From: Shinella sp. CPCC 101442
Lineage (GTDB): Bacteria; Pseudomonadota; Alphaproteobacteria; Rhizobiales; Rhizobiaceae
Length of the DNA stretch: 64,000 nt
Assembly (NCBI RefSeq): GCF_024704725.1
Contig: NZ_JALIQS010000016.1
Span: 1-64,000, forward strand
Direction: 5' to 3'
Part shown: positions 42,343 through 52,400 of the stretch, one piece after another
Numbering within the stretch: the stretch's first letter is position 1
How the letters are laid out: each line of letters opens with the position of its first letter
Program-made: the position numbers and the translations under genes
The notes under the pieces: generated by a model
Told to the model about the DNA's origin: nothing
The model's input: the letters and a program-made list of their open reading frames with translations, nothing else
Database searches by the model: none

Positions 42343-43215
42343 ATGAACCAAAAGACAGCTCTGCTACTCGTCAACCCGAACGCACGGCGCGGCAGGGAAA
42401 ACCTTCCGCAGGTTCGCCAACTGCTTGCCGGTGCGGGAATTGCATTCACCGAATTGCCCGACGGGAAGGATGCCACGGCGCTCGGTTTCCTGCGCGAGCA
42501 TGCCGCGCGCATCGACCGCGTGATCGTGGGCGGCGGAGACGGAAGCCTGAACGGCACGGCTCAAGCCCTTCTAGAGACGGGGCTGCCGCTCGGTGTCCTG
42601 CCGCTCGGCACGGCGAACGACTTTGCCCGCACGGTCGGCATCCCCCTCGACCTGCCCTCCGCCATCGGCGTGATCGCCAGGGGCAACACCGTGGCGGTCG
42701 ACCTCGGCCAGGCGAACGGCCACCCGTTCTTCAACGTCGCCAGCATCGGCTTCAGCGCCGATCTCGCCATGTCCTTGACGGAAGAGGCCAAGAAACGCTG
42801 GGGCAAGCTCGGATACGCCCTCGTGGCGGCGCGACTTCTGGCCGGCTCGCGCCTGTTCACCGCAACGCTCGACCATGACGGCCGGAGCGAAGAATTGCGC
42901 ACGCTTCAGGTTTCCGTCGGCAACGGGCGTTTCTACGGCGGCGGGATGACCGTGCACGCCGATGCCACCGCAACGGACGGCATGCTCGATTTCTACAGCC
43001 TGGAGGTCGACCATTGGTGGCGGCTTCTGCGGCTGCTTCCCAGCCTGCGCAGGGGCACGCACGGCGAATGGGACGACGTGAGGGCTTTCTCGACCAAGTC
43101 GTTGACAATCCGCACCAGCCGCCCCCGCCCGGTCAATCTCGACGGCGAACTCAAGACCACGACGCCCGTGGATTTCAGGATTCTGGAGAAAGCAATATCC
43201 GTTTTTGTGCCGTGA
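42343..43215 (+). CDS. Diacylglycerol kinase-family lipid kinase (YegS-like)
   Basis: A 290-residue protein of the DAGK catalytic family. The nucleotide motif is VIVGGGDGSLN (GGGDG at 63-67), followed by GVLPLGTANDFARTVGIP. The C-terminal beta-sandwich includes VSVGNGRFYGGGMTVHADATATDGMLDFY. It phosphorylates a lipid such as diacylglycerol or a sphingoid base at the inner membrane face, or a related small alcohol. It is transcribed alone. A 297-base stretch without a recognised gene follows (43216-43512). Confidence 0.88.
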   Translation: MNQKTALLLVNPNARRGRENLPQVRQLLAGAGIAFTELPDGKDATALGFLREHAARIDRVIVGGGDGSLNGTAQALLETGLPLGVLPLGTANDFARTVGIPLDLPSAIGVIARGNTVAVDLGQANGHPFFNVASIGFSADLAMSLTEEAKKRWGKLGYALVAARLLAGSRLFTATLDHDGRSEELRTLQVSVGNGRFYGGGMTVHADATATDGMLDFYSLEVDHWWRLLRLLPSLRRGTHGEWDDVRAFSTKSLTIRTSRPRPVNLDGELKTTTPVDFRILEKAISVFVP

Positions 43216-43512
43216 GGCGGGGCCGTCAACCTGCTGCTATGCGGGCATTGTAGTCCGGAGGGCTGCGAATGCCGTCCATATGAGGGCTTCCACCTCGCCG
43301 AACCGGGCGCGCATGCAAGCGGCATTTACCTGCATCCTGATCGATCGAGAGGGTGCGCTCAAGCCAAGAATGCAGCTCGGCATAGGTGACATCCACTGCC
43401 CGGCAAATCCAGTACCTTATACCTGTTGCCATGCGCCGACTTGTCGACCTCGCCCTCGACGCCTGGTCTCGAAATTAGGGCATTTTACACCCATGGCATC
43501 GCCTTGCAGGCG

Positions 43513-44184
43513 CTACGTCCCAAGACAGTTCTTCGCGAGATAACCGGTCATGAGCCCGGAAAGAATATCGACCAGCCGCGACTCGACATCGACAACCGCA
43601 TGAGCAAGAAGCGGCTCTTCGCGATAGAGTCGCGCAACGTCCGGGCCAGGCGTCGCCATCTGCCAGAGCGCACCAGCCATACTCGTCGCCGTGGATATGA
43701 TGTTGACCGCCTGTGCTCTGGACAGGCCTATCCGGCCCTCCAGTTTCGCAGCGATAGCCGCCACTTCCTCCAGTGCAATCAGCTTGAAGGCGCGCACCCG
43801 TTCCACCGAGACATTGCGTTCGAGGTTCAACGGAACGTGGGCGAGCAGGTCGCAGAACAGAGGGCGCGCGACGAGTGTACGGGCGAAGGCCTCCGCCACC
43901 GTTTGCGAACCGGGCGTTTCGATCTCTTCCAGAGCTGCGCGCAACGCGGGGGACCATTCCCGCCACCCCTGCCCGGCCAAAACCAGGAAAATCTGCTCGC
44001 GGGTTTCGAAGTACCGTAGCAGGGCTGACTTGTGCATGCCGATCGTATTCGCGATCTCCGTCAGCGTGATCGCGCGAATACCCTGTTCTGCGGCGAGCCT
44101 GCGGGCGGCCTGCAGAATGTCATTCTCGCGCTGCTCTTTGGCCTCAGCGCTGCGGGCTCGCTGGAACGTGTTCGTCATCGCCAT
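43513..44184 (-). CDS. TetR-family transcriptional regulator
   Basis: A 223-residue regulator if it starts at ATG 44184 (ATG 44178 and TTG 44190 are alternatives, none with a strong ribosome site). The helix-turn-helix is TLTEIANTIGMHKSALLRYFETREQIF at about 40-67, matching TetR_N. The C-terminal ligand domain is undiagnostic. It is divergent from the phzF relic, which it may once have controlled. Confidence 0.85.
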   Translation of the reverse strand: MAMTNTFQRARSAEAKEQRENDILQAARRLAAEQGIRAITLTEIANTIGMHKSALLRYFETREQIFLVLAGQGWREWSPALRAALEEIETPGSQTVAEAFARTLVARPLFCDLLAHVPLNLERNVSVERVRAFKLIALEEVAAIAAKLEGRIGLSRAQAVNIISTATSMAGALWQMATPGPDVARLYREEPLLAHAVVDVESRLVDILSGLMTGYLAKNCLGT

Positions 44185-44285
44185 TATCAAAACTTTGTTG
44201 CGTTATTAGTGCGGCCATGGTTGTGTAATCGTATAGCCGATTTTCACCAGGTCGCCAAAGGCTTGCTGACGAGGTCTGAAAGAAC

Positions 44286-45190
44286 ATGACATCATATCGC
44301 CTCTATCAGATCGACGCATTCACTCGCGAGCGGTTCACCGGCAACCCCGCAGGCGTCGTGCCGGACGCGACGGGGCTCTCCGACGCACAAATGCAGGCAA
44401 TCGCGCGGGAGATGAATGTCTCCGAGACAGCCTTCATCTTTCCGGCAAGGGCGGACGGTTCGGACATGACTGTGCGTTTCTTCACGCCCACGACAGAGGT
44501 GCCAATCTGCGGCCACGCCACGGTCTCCGCACACTGGGTCCGCGCCCATGAAGGCGCGACCGATGGCACCTACATGCAGAACACCGGAGCGGGAATCCTG
44601 CCCGTGGAGATCGAGCGGGTCGGCGATGCGACACGCATCTGGATGACGCAAAAGCCGGCAACGTTTGGCGTACCCTTCGGCGAGACGGTAAAGGGCGATA
44701 TCCGCGAAGCCTGGGTATCGCCGATCTCTCGGCCATCGGACCGGTCCAGATCGTTTCGACCGGCCATAGCAAGGTCATGGTCCCACTGACGTCGACCGCG
44801 ATCCTGCATGGGCTGAGACCCGATCTCGCCGCACTTTCTCGGATCAGTGAACGGATCGGCTGCAACGGCTTTTTCACCTTCGTGCTTGCCGATCCGTCCG
44901 AAGACGTTTTCGCACACGGACGAATGTTCGCTCCGGCAATCGGCATTCCAGAAGACCCGGTCACCGGCAACGCCTGCGGCCCACTCGGTGCCTACCTGGC
45001 CCGGCACGGCCTTATTGCCCTAGAGCCAGCAAAAACAACCGAATTCACAGTGCGCCAAGGCGAGTCCATGGGTCGGCCTGGTCTCGTAAAAGTCGAAGTC
45101 CGCCACGCCGGCGAAACGTTCGGCATCCGTATCGCGGGCGAGGCCGTGCTCGTCTTTGCGACGACGATCGAGTTGGAACCGCACGGTTAG
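44286..45190 (+). pseudogene. Frameshifted PhzF-family isomerase/epimerase gene
   Basis: Two frames together make one PhzF-like protein. The first encodes YQIDAFTRERFTGNPAGVV, the catalytic-Glu region MNVSETAFIF and TEVPICGHATVSAHWV, up to about residue 143. The second resumes with VMVPLTSTAILHGLRP and continues through EDPVTGNACGPLGAYLARHG to the end. Between them, reading the DNA one base back restores EALGIADLSAIGPVQIVSTG, so a single-base deletion near 44710-44715 (GCCTGGG for expected GCCCTGGG) explains the break. It is either a true pseudogene or a sequencing error. The substrate of the intact protein would be unknown. Confidence 0.85.
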
Positions 45191-45209
45191 CGCCACGCGA
45201 CCCCTCGCA

Positions 45210-47399
45210 TCAGAACAGCTTGTCCAAGGTGATCGGCAGATCGCGCAGGCGTTTGCCGGTCGCATGGAAGATCGCGTTCGAGACCGCGGCGGCGACACCG
45301 ACGATGCCGATTTCCCCAATACCCTTCACGCCGAGCGGATTGACCTCATGGTCCTCTTCAGGAACGAGGATCGCTTCGACCATCTGCACATCGGCATTCA
45401 CGGGGATGGCATATTCCTCGAAGTTGGTGTTGGTGACCCTGCTTTGGATCGGATCGATCGCCAATCCTTCGAAGAGGGCCGAAGACAGCCCCCAGACCAT
45501 GCCGCCACGATACTGCGCGAGCGCCATGCGCTCGTTGAGGATGCGCCCGGCGGCGAAGGCGCCGACGAGACGTGGCACGCGCAGCTCCTTCGTGCGGGCA
45601 TTGATCCTGACTTCCACGAACTGCGCACCGTAGGATGCGATGGCGATGGGCTCGTCGCCATCAGGCGTCGAAAGGACGGCTCGGCCGCCGTTGGCGTTTT
45701 TGCCGTCGAAGGCGGCATATTGTGCCGTTTCCTGGATTGAAAGCGTTCCCAACCTGTCAAATGCCGCTCCGAGATCGGCCAGGGCAGGCATCCTGTTCCC
45801 AAGCCGCGAAACGATGCGCTCGCAGGCGAGCCGGATTGCCGGAACGGTGCTGGCGGTCTGCATGGAACCGCCCGCCGGCGCCGTCGGCGGCAGCAGGCTG
45901 TCCCCCAACAGGACTTCGACATTCTCGATCGGCAGGTCCAGAAGCTCCGCCGCCACTTGACCCAATGCCGTATAGGCGCCAGTGCCGATTTCGGAGGCGG
46001 CCGTTTCGACCCGCGCCCTGCCGGAACGCAGCAACGTGACGGTTGCGCTGCCGCCATAGTTAAAGCAGGGGAATGTCGCGGCTGCGCAGCCGTAGCCGAC
46101 AAGCCAGTCGCCGTCGCGGTTCGCGCCCGGAACCGGATTTCTGTTGCGCCATCCAAAGCGCTCGGCTGCCTCGTCGAAGCATTTGACAAGTGACCGGCTG
46201 GTGAAGCGGGAGCCGTCGATCGGGCTTCTGGCCGGCTCATTGAGACGCCGCAATTCGACAGGGTCCATTTCGAGGCGATATGCCAGTTCGTCCATGGCCG
46301 TCTCGAGCGCGAACATATAGGGCATCTCGCCCGGCCCGCGCATGAAACCGGGCGTCGTCCGATCAGTACGTACGATGTTCACGCGCGTCAGAATCGACGG
46401 CGCTGCATACATGTCCGCCGTGAGGTCCGTCGAAGCGCTGGCATAGGCTCCGAAACGCGAGCACATTTCCCACGCCTCGTGCGCGAATGCCGTCAGCTTG
46501 CCATCAGGCGTAGCGCCCAACCGGATGCGATGCCGGCTCTCGCCGCGATAGGTGGACAAGGTGAAGCCCTGCGAACGCGTCGCCACCAGCTTCACCGGCC
46601 GGCGATGCTTGCGCGCAAGCGCGGCGAGGATCGCCGTTCGCGGTGTCAGGCTCAATTTGCTGCCGAAACCACCACCGATATAAGGGCTTATGATACGGAC
46701 CCGGGACGGATCGATCCCGAGCTGTCGCGCAACACCCCGCTGAAGGCCGACGACGTACTGGCTGGGCTCATGGACGATGAGATCGTCACCGTCCCACAGG
46801 ACCGTTGTCGGGAAGGGCTCCATGGCATTATGGACCTGGCTTTGCATATGATAGGTCGCGTCGATGGTCACAGGCGCCTCCGCCAACGCCTTTTCGGCAT
46901 CGCCAACCTCCAGATCCTCAAAGTTCTGATTGATCTCGGACCAACGCTCCGTAACAGCGCCCGGACTATCCAGTGTCACCGCCGCCGGCTGCTTCACATA
47001 GTGAATATCGACAAGCGCGGCCGCTTCACGGGCGGTCTCGAAGTTCTCTGCCAGCACGACACCGATGACCTGGCCGTCGAACACAATGTCCGGATCGATC
47101 AATGGCTGGTGATTGGTCGCCGAGCCCGCCGCCTGGCTGACAGGAGCTGCAAGCGCGGGTGCGTTTTCATGCGTCAAAATATCGATCACACCCGGCAGGA
47201 CCAGCGCGCGGTCCGTCTTGATCCTGTCGATGCGCCCGCGTGGAATGGTGCTGAGAAGCAAAAATGCATGGATCGGATCGGCAACGACGACATCGGCCGC
47301 GAACTGGGCGCGGCCCGTCACCTTGGCCCGGCCGTCATAGCGTGCATGGCCGCGGCCGATGAGCGGCAGTTCGCGAAGCGCGGTTTCATGTCCCGACAT
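45210..47399 (-). CDS. paoC: Molybdopterin subunit of a PaoC-type aldehyde oxidoreductase
   Basis: A 729-residue xanthine-oxidase-family large subunit starting at ATG 47399, close to the 732 residues of E. coli PaoC. Features are IGRGHARYDGRAKVTGRAQFAADV at the start, the cofactor loop SPYIGGGFGSK, RGPGEMPYMFALE, and the C-terminal GVKGIGEIGIVG carrying the catalytic Glu. With PaoA and PaoB it oxidises aldehydes in the periplasm. No PaoD/XdhC-type maturation gene follows; a broken phzF lies on the other strand instead, so the chaperone must come from elsewhere. Confidence 0.9.
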   Translation of the reverse strand: MSGHETALRELPLIGRGHARYDGRAKVTGRAQFAADVVVADPIHAFLLLSTIPRGRIDRIKTDRALVLPGVIDILTHENAPALAAPVSQAAGSATNHQPLIDPDIVFDGQVIGVVLAENFETAREAAALVDIHYVKQPAAVTLDSPGAVTERWSEINQNFEDLEVGDAEKALAEAPVTIDATYHMQSQVHNAMEPFPTTVLWDGDDLIVHEPSQYVVGLQRGVARQLGIDPSRVRIISPYIGGGFGSKLSLTPRTAILAALARKHRRPVKLVATRSQGFTLSTYRGESRHRIRLGATPDGKLTAFAHEAWEMCSRFGAYASASTDLTADMYAAPSILTRVNIVRTDRTTPGFMRGPGEMPYMFALETAMDELAYRLEMDPVELRRLNEPARSPIDGSRFTSRSLVKCFDEAAERFGWRNRNPVPGANRDGDWLVGYGCAAATFPCFNYGGSATVTLLRSGRARVETAASEIGTGAYTALGQVAAELLDLPIENVEVLLGDSLLPPTAPAGGSMQTASTVPAIRLACERIVSRLGNRMPALADLGAAFDRLGTLSIQETAQYAAFDGKNANGGRAVLSTPDGDEPIAIASYGAQFVEVRINARTKELRVPRLVGAFAAGRILNERMALAQYRGGMVWGLSSALFEGLAIDPIQSRVTNTNFEEYAIPVNADVQMVEAILVPEEDHEVNPLGVKGIGEIGIVGVAAAVSNAIFHATGKRLRDLPITLDKLF

Positions 47400-47401
47400 G
47401 G

Positions 47402-48403
47402 TCAGACCTCCATCGCCGCCGCGCCGAGCAGCGCCCGAACCAGGGTCTGCTTGCCGAGCGGGATCTTGTAATGATTGTGCGAGCGCGTGACGGCCCCCGC
47501 AAAGGCCGCCTCGGCGGCGCGATGCGCGATCGCCTCCGTCAATGCATTCCCCTTCAAGGCGGCTTCCGCCTCGCGGGCGCGCCATGGAACGGTCGCCACG
47601 CCGCCAAGCCCGACACGGGCCTCCCGCACAGTACCGTCGGGCGCAAGGTCGAGCGCGACGGCAGCACTTGCCAGCGCAAAAGCATAGGATTGCCGATCCC
47701 TGATCTTCAGATACAGCGACCGGCGCAGCCACGGCCCGCGTGGAATGAGGAAGCCAGTGATCAACTCGTCGCGCTTCAGCACGGTCTCGACATCAGGTGT
47801 TTCGCCCGGCAGCCGATGCAGGTCCGTGAAGGGAATGGTGCGCGGCTTGCCCTGCCTGCCGGCGATTTCCACCTGCGCGTCGACTGCCGCGAGCACCTGC
47901 GGGAAATCACCCGGATAGATCGCGATGCAGGCGGTGCTCGTTCCGAGGATCGCATGCTGTCGGTTGTGGCCGTCGAGGGCGGCGCAGCCGGAGCCCGGAT
48001 TGCGCTTGTTGCAAGCCTCGAAACTGGTATCCCGGAAATAGGCGCAGCGCGTGCGTTGCAGCACATTGCCGCCAAGCCGCGCCATGTTGCGGATCTGCTC
48101 CGACGCACCGAGATCGAGCGACAGAGGTATGAGCGGGCAGATCGCCCGGATACCGGGATGGGCCGCCAGATCGGCCATGCGCACCAGCGCGCCAAGACGG
48201 ATTGCCGTATCACTGACTTCAATGGCGGAAAGGCGCGGATCGCGAAGCCGCGTCACATCGACCAGATGGCTGGCCTTCAGAACATTGACCTTCATGAGAT
48301 CGAAGACCGTCGTCCCGCCCGCCACGAACAGGGTTTCCGGCCGACCGAGCGCCCGCACGGCCGCCTCCACGGTCTCTGGCCTTTCATAGGTGATCGGCTG
48401 CAT
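47402..48403 (-). CDS. paoB: FAD subunit of a PaoB-type aldehyde oxidoreductase
   Basis: A 333-residue CO-dehydrogenase flavoprotein-type subunit. FAD motifs are FVAGGTTVFDLMK near residue 30 and RNMARLGGNVLQRTRCAYFRD. A cysteine-rich insert (CAYFRD ... CNKRNPGSGC) corresponds to the extra [4Fe-4S] site of PaoB. The ribosome site GGAGGGG lies within the end of paoA, showing tight coupling. It passes electrons between the molybdenum site and the acceptor. Confidence 0.9.
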   Translation of the reverse strand: MQPITYERPETVEAAVRALGRPETLFVAGGTTVFDLMKVNVLKASHLVDVTRLRDPRLSAIEVSDTAIRLGALVRMADLAAHPGIRAICPLIPLSLDLGASEQIRNMARLGGNVLQRTRCAYFRDTSFEACNKRNPGSGCAALDGHNRQHAILGTSTACIAIYPGDFPQVLAAVDAQVEIAGRQGKPRTIPFTDLHRLPGETPDVETVLKRDELITGFLIPRGPWLRRSLYLKIRDRQSYAFALASAAVALDLAPDGTVREARVGLGGVATVPWRAREAEAALKGNALTEAIAHRAAEAAFAGAVTRSHNHYKIPLGKQTLVRALLGAAAMEV

Positions 48404-48406
48404 GGC

Positions 48407-49018
48407 TCACCCCTCCATCAAAGGCTTTGCCTGCCGGATGGCGGCGACGATGTTCGGATAGGCGGCACATCGACAGAGATTGCCGCTCATATATTCGCGG
48501 ATATCGGCCTCCGTCTCAGCATGCCCCTCCTTGACGCAGGCGACCGCCGACAGGATCTGCCCCGGCGTACAGAAACCGCACTGGAAGGCATCCTGATCGA
48601 TGAAGGACGCCTGCATCGGATGTAATGCACCATCCTCGCCGGCAAGACCCTCGATGGTCGTGATGTCGGCGCCGTCAGACGCCACGGCGAACATCAGGCA
48701 GGACAGGATGCGGCGTCGATCGACATGGACGGTGCAGGCGCCGCACTGGCCCTGGTCGCACCCTTTCTTCGCACCGGTCAGGCCGGCCTGGTCGCGAAGC
48801 GCATCGAGGAGGCTCGTGCGGGCGTCGACAGAAAGCCGCCGGCGCTGGCCGTTGACCGTCATTCCGACGGCTGTCAGCGCCCGGGCATCTTCCGAGGCAT
48901 CAAGCGCCGGTATCTCGGCCCGCGCCGCACGCACGGCAAAAGGCGCAATGGCGACGCCAGCCGATCCTCTCAGGAAATTCCGGCGATGGGGATTGGGCAA
49001 GTTCGGATCACCTGGCAT
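48407..49018 (-). CDS. paoA: [2Fe-2S] subunit of a PaoA-type aldehyde oxidoreductase with Tat signal
   Basis: A 203-residue iron-sulphur subunit. A twin-arginine signal (HRRNFLRGSAG, Arg12-Arg13) carries the assembled complex to the periplasm. The first cluster site is CDQGQCGACTVHVD with a later Cys, and the second is CGFCTPGQ with CRCAAY. It is the first gene of the paoABC operon. Homology to E. coli PaoA rests on the Tat signal, the gene order and the partner subunits. Confidence 0.92.
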   Translation of the reverse strand: MPGDPNLPNPHRRNFLRGSAGVAIAPFAVRAARAEIPALDASEDARALTAVGMTVNGQRRRLSVDARTSLLDALRDQAGLTGAKKGCDQGQCGACTVHVDRRRILSCLMFAVASDGADITTIEGLAGEDGALHPMQASFIDQDAFQCGFCTPGQILSAVACVKEGHAETEADIREYMSGNLCRCAAYPNIVAAIRQAKPLMEG

Positions 49019-49466
49019 TCGGTCTCACTTCTCTTTCGAAAGAGCTCGCGGGAAAAGGATGCCCGCTCAAGCGCCGCACAACAAAACACGGTTTTACTAA
49101 TAATACAACATCGTTCTCGTAATAGCGGAGAGTGAATGTCTTGGCTGAAGATTCCGGCGCCCAGAGACAGAAAACATGTGTCCGACGGACTTGCGGATGG
49201 AGTGAACATGGATGCAACTGCGGCGAGACCATGGATGGGAGGCAAAATCGACCTCCCAGCCCTTCTCGCGATTGCCTTCAGGATCGTCGTCTGGGTGACG
49301 CTTTCGACCGCGTGTTACGTCACGGCTGGTTTCTCCCGGCCAACACCGCTGAACAGTAGAGATTTCGGGCGGATTGCCGTTCAGGTATCGAGATGACCGC
49401 CTCGATGCGTTTGGCGCGCGGGCCTGGCTATGTATGACCGCCCGCCTCGCACAGACGGTCCACCAG
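49019..49466. other. Region between paoA and the RND gene, mostly without recognised genes
   Basis: About 450 bases separate two minus-strand operons. The left end must hold the paoA promoter. The only plausible gene is a short plus-strand frame at 49136-49396, listed separately. No terminator or palindrome stood out. Confidence 0.4.
49136..49396 (+). CDS. Possible small membrane protein, uncertain
   Basis: An 86-codon frame with GGAG about 8 nt before its ATG. It contains one hydrophobic stretch (LPALLAIAFRIVVWVTLSTA) and otherwise polar sequence, and I recognise no family. An AT-rich segment upstream (TTTACTAATAATACAAC) could hold a promoter. It may be a real single-span membrane protein or a relic of a longer gene. 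Confidence 0.28.
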   Translation: MSWLKIPAPRDRKHVSDGLADGVNMDATAARPWMGGKIDLPALLAIAFRIVVWVTLSTACYVTAGFSRPTPLNSRDFGRIAVQVSR

Positions 49467-52400
49467 TCACGACAGAGTTGTCCCCGGCGCAGCGGCGTGC
49501 TCGGCCCGGATGCCCCGGCGGCCTCTCCCGGTTTTGAAAACCCGCCATGTTACAACGAAGAGGAGCGGGATGAAAAATGTGCCGAGGATCGTGGAGGCAA
49601 TCGTGCCGCCCATCACGCCGATGCCGATGGCATTTTGCGCATTTGAGCCAGGCCCTTGCGCGAGCGCGAGCGGCAGCACGCCGAGGATGAAGGCGAAGGA
49701 GGTCATCAGGATCGGTCGCAGGCGCTGGCGGGCCGCCTCCACGGTGGCAGGCACGAGGTCTGCGCCATGGCGCATCTTCTCCACCGCGAACTCGATGATG
49801 AGAATGGCGTTCTTCGCGGCAAGCCCCATTGTCGTCAAAAGCCCGACCTTGAAGTATATGTCATTGGCCTGATCGAAGAGCGTCGCCGCCGCCAGTGCCC
49901 CGAAAATGCCGATGGGCGCGGAGAGCAGGACCGCGAAGGGAATGGTCCAGCTTTCGTAAAGCGCGGCGAGCGACAGGAAGACGACGAGCACCGAAAGCGC
50001 GAAGAGCTGCATCGCCGAATTTCCCGATGCCTCTTCCTGCGCGGAAAGGCCGCTCCAGGCGAGCGCATAGCCCGGCGGCAGAGCGCGCACGAGCTCCTCC
50101 ACCTCCCGCATCGCCGTGCCGGAGCTGACGCCATTGGCCGCGCCCTGGATCTGGACCGCCGGCAGGCCGTTGTAACGCTCCCTTCGCGGCGAGCCCGCGG
50201 TCCAGGCGCCGGAGGAAAAGGCGGAGAACGCCACCATCTCGCCGTCGGCATTGCGCACGTGCCACTTGTCGAGATCGTCGGGCTGCATGCGGGCGTCGCT
50301 TTCGCCCTGGATGTAGACGGGCTTGATACGCCCATCCAGATCGAAATCGTTGATATAGCGGCTGCCCCAGGCAGCGGAGAGCGTCGCGTCTATGTCCGCA
50401 AGGCTCAGGTTCATCGCGCTCGCCTTGTCCTGATCGATGGTGATCGCATATTGCGCCGCATCCTCCAGCCCGTTCGGGCGCGTACCGGTCAGGGCAGGAT
50501 TCTGTGAGGCTGCGGCCAGCAGCTGGCTGCGCGCCGTCACCAGCGCCTCACGCCCGGTATTGGCGGTATCGAGCAGGTAGAATTCGAAGCCGGCCGCGTT
50601 GCCGAAGCCCTGGATCGCCGGGGGCGCAATCACGAAGGCGCGCCCGTCCTTGAGCCCCGAAAAGGCCTGCGTCGTCCGCCGGGCGATGGACTGGGCATCA
50701 GACCCCGGCGCCGTGCGCTCGCGAAAATCCTTGAGGCTCACGAAGGCAAGAGCGACATTCTGCCCCTGTCCGCTGAAGTTGAAGCCGACGCTGCCGAACA
50801 CGCCGTCGACCGTGTCCTTTTCCTGCGTGAGAAAATAGTCGATCACCGCGTTCTGCACGCGGGTCGTCCTGTCGATGGTCGCCCCGGCCGGCATCTGGAC
50901 CGTCACCAGGAGACGCCCCTGGTCCTCAGGCGGAAGGAAGGAGGTAGGCAGCCGGTAAAACAGCCAGCCCGCGGCGACGGACAGGGCCAGGAAGACCACG
51001 AGGAAGCGGAAGGCGCGGCGCACCAGACCCTCCGTCGCCCGCCCGTATCCCGTGGTCATGCGCTCCATCAGACGCTCGAAAAGGCCGAGCGGACCACGAC
51101 GCGGGCCATCATGCCGGGCCTTCAAAAGCGTGGCGCACAAGGCCGGCGTGAACACCAGTGCCACCAGAACGGACAGGACCATCGCCGAGACGATCGTAAT
51201 GGAAAACTGCCGATAGATGACACCGACGGAGCCCGGAAAAAATGCCATCGGCACGAAAACCGCCGAGAGCACGGCCGCAATTCCGACCAGTGCCCCGCTG
51301 ATCTGCCGCATGGACCGGATCGCCGCTTCCCGCGGGGAAAGCTTCTCCTCCGCCATCAGCCGCTCCACATTTTCCACGACGACGATGGCGTCGTCGACGA
51401 GCAGACCGATGGCCAGCACCATGGCGAACATCGTGAGCGTGTTGATGGTGAAACCGAAGAGCGCGAGGATGCCGAACGTGCCCAGCAGCACGACGGGAAT
51501 GGCAAGCGTTGGAATGAGCGTCGCCCGGAAATTCTGCAGAAAGAGATACATCACGACGAAAACGAGCACGATCGCCTCGAAGAGGGCCTCGACCACGCTC
51601 TCGAGCGACAGCTGCACGAAGGGCGCCGTGTCGTAGGGATAGTGGATCTCGACCCCTTCCGGCAGCTCCGCCTTCACGCGGTCCAAGGTCGCCCGCACAT
51701 TCGCGGCGACGTCGAGCGCATTGGCGTTGCTGGCAAGCTGGATGCCGAAGCCGGCCGCGTTCCGGTTGTTATAGGTGCCGGACCGAACATAGCTCTCGGC
51801 GCCGATCTCGACCCGCGCCACATCGCGCAGCCGGACGACCGCGCCGTCCGCCGCGCTTTTGACGATGATATTTTCGAACTGCTCTGGCGTCTGCAGACGG
51901 CTCTTGGCGGTGACGGTGGCGTTGAGCTGCTGGCCGGCAAGCTGCGGCAGCGCACCTAGCTGGCCGGCGGAAACCTGGACGTTCTGGGCCTCGACCGCCG
52001 CCTGCACGTCGCCGATCATCAGTTGATACTTCAGAAGCTTTGCCGGATCGACCCAGAGCCGCATCGCATAGCCGGAGCCGAAAATCTGCAGGTCGCCGAC
52101 ACCGTCGATCCGGCGGATCGGGTCGTTGATGTCGCTGTCAATAAGATCGGCGAGATCGATCGGCTTGAGCCGGCCGTCGGACGAGGCGAGCGCGACCACC
52201 ATGAAGAAGCCGGTTCCCGCCCTGGCGACGGTCAGGCCGTTCGCCTGCACGGCCTGCGGCAGCTGGCTGGTGACGAGCTGCACCTTGTTCTGGACCTGAA
52301 CCTGCGCGATATCGGGATCGGCCGCGGAGGTGAAGACCACCGAAACATCGGCTTGTCCCGTGGCGGTCGAAGTGGCCGTCACGTAGTCGAGATGGTCGAT

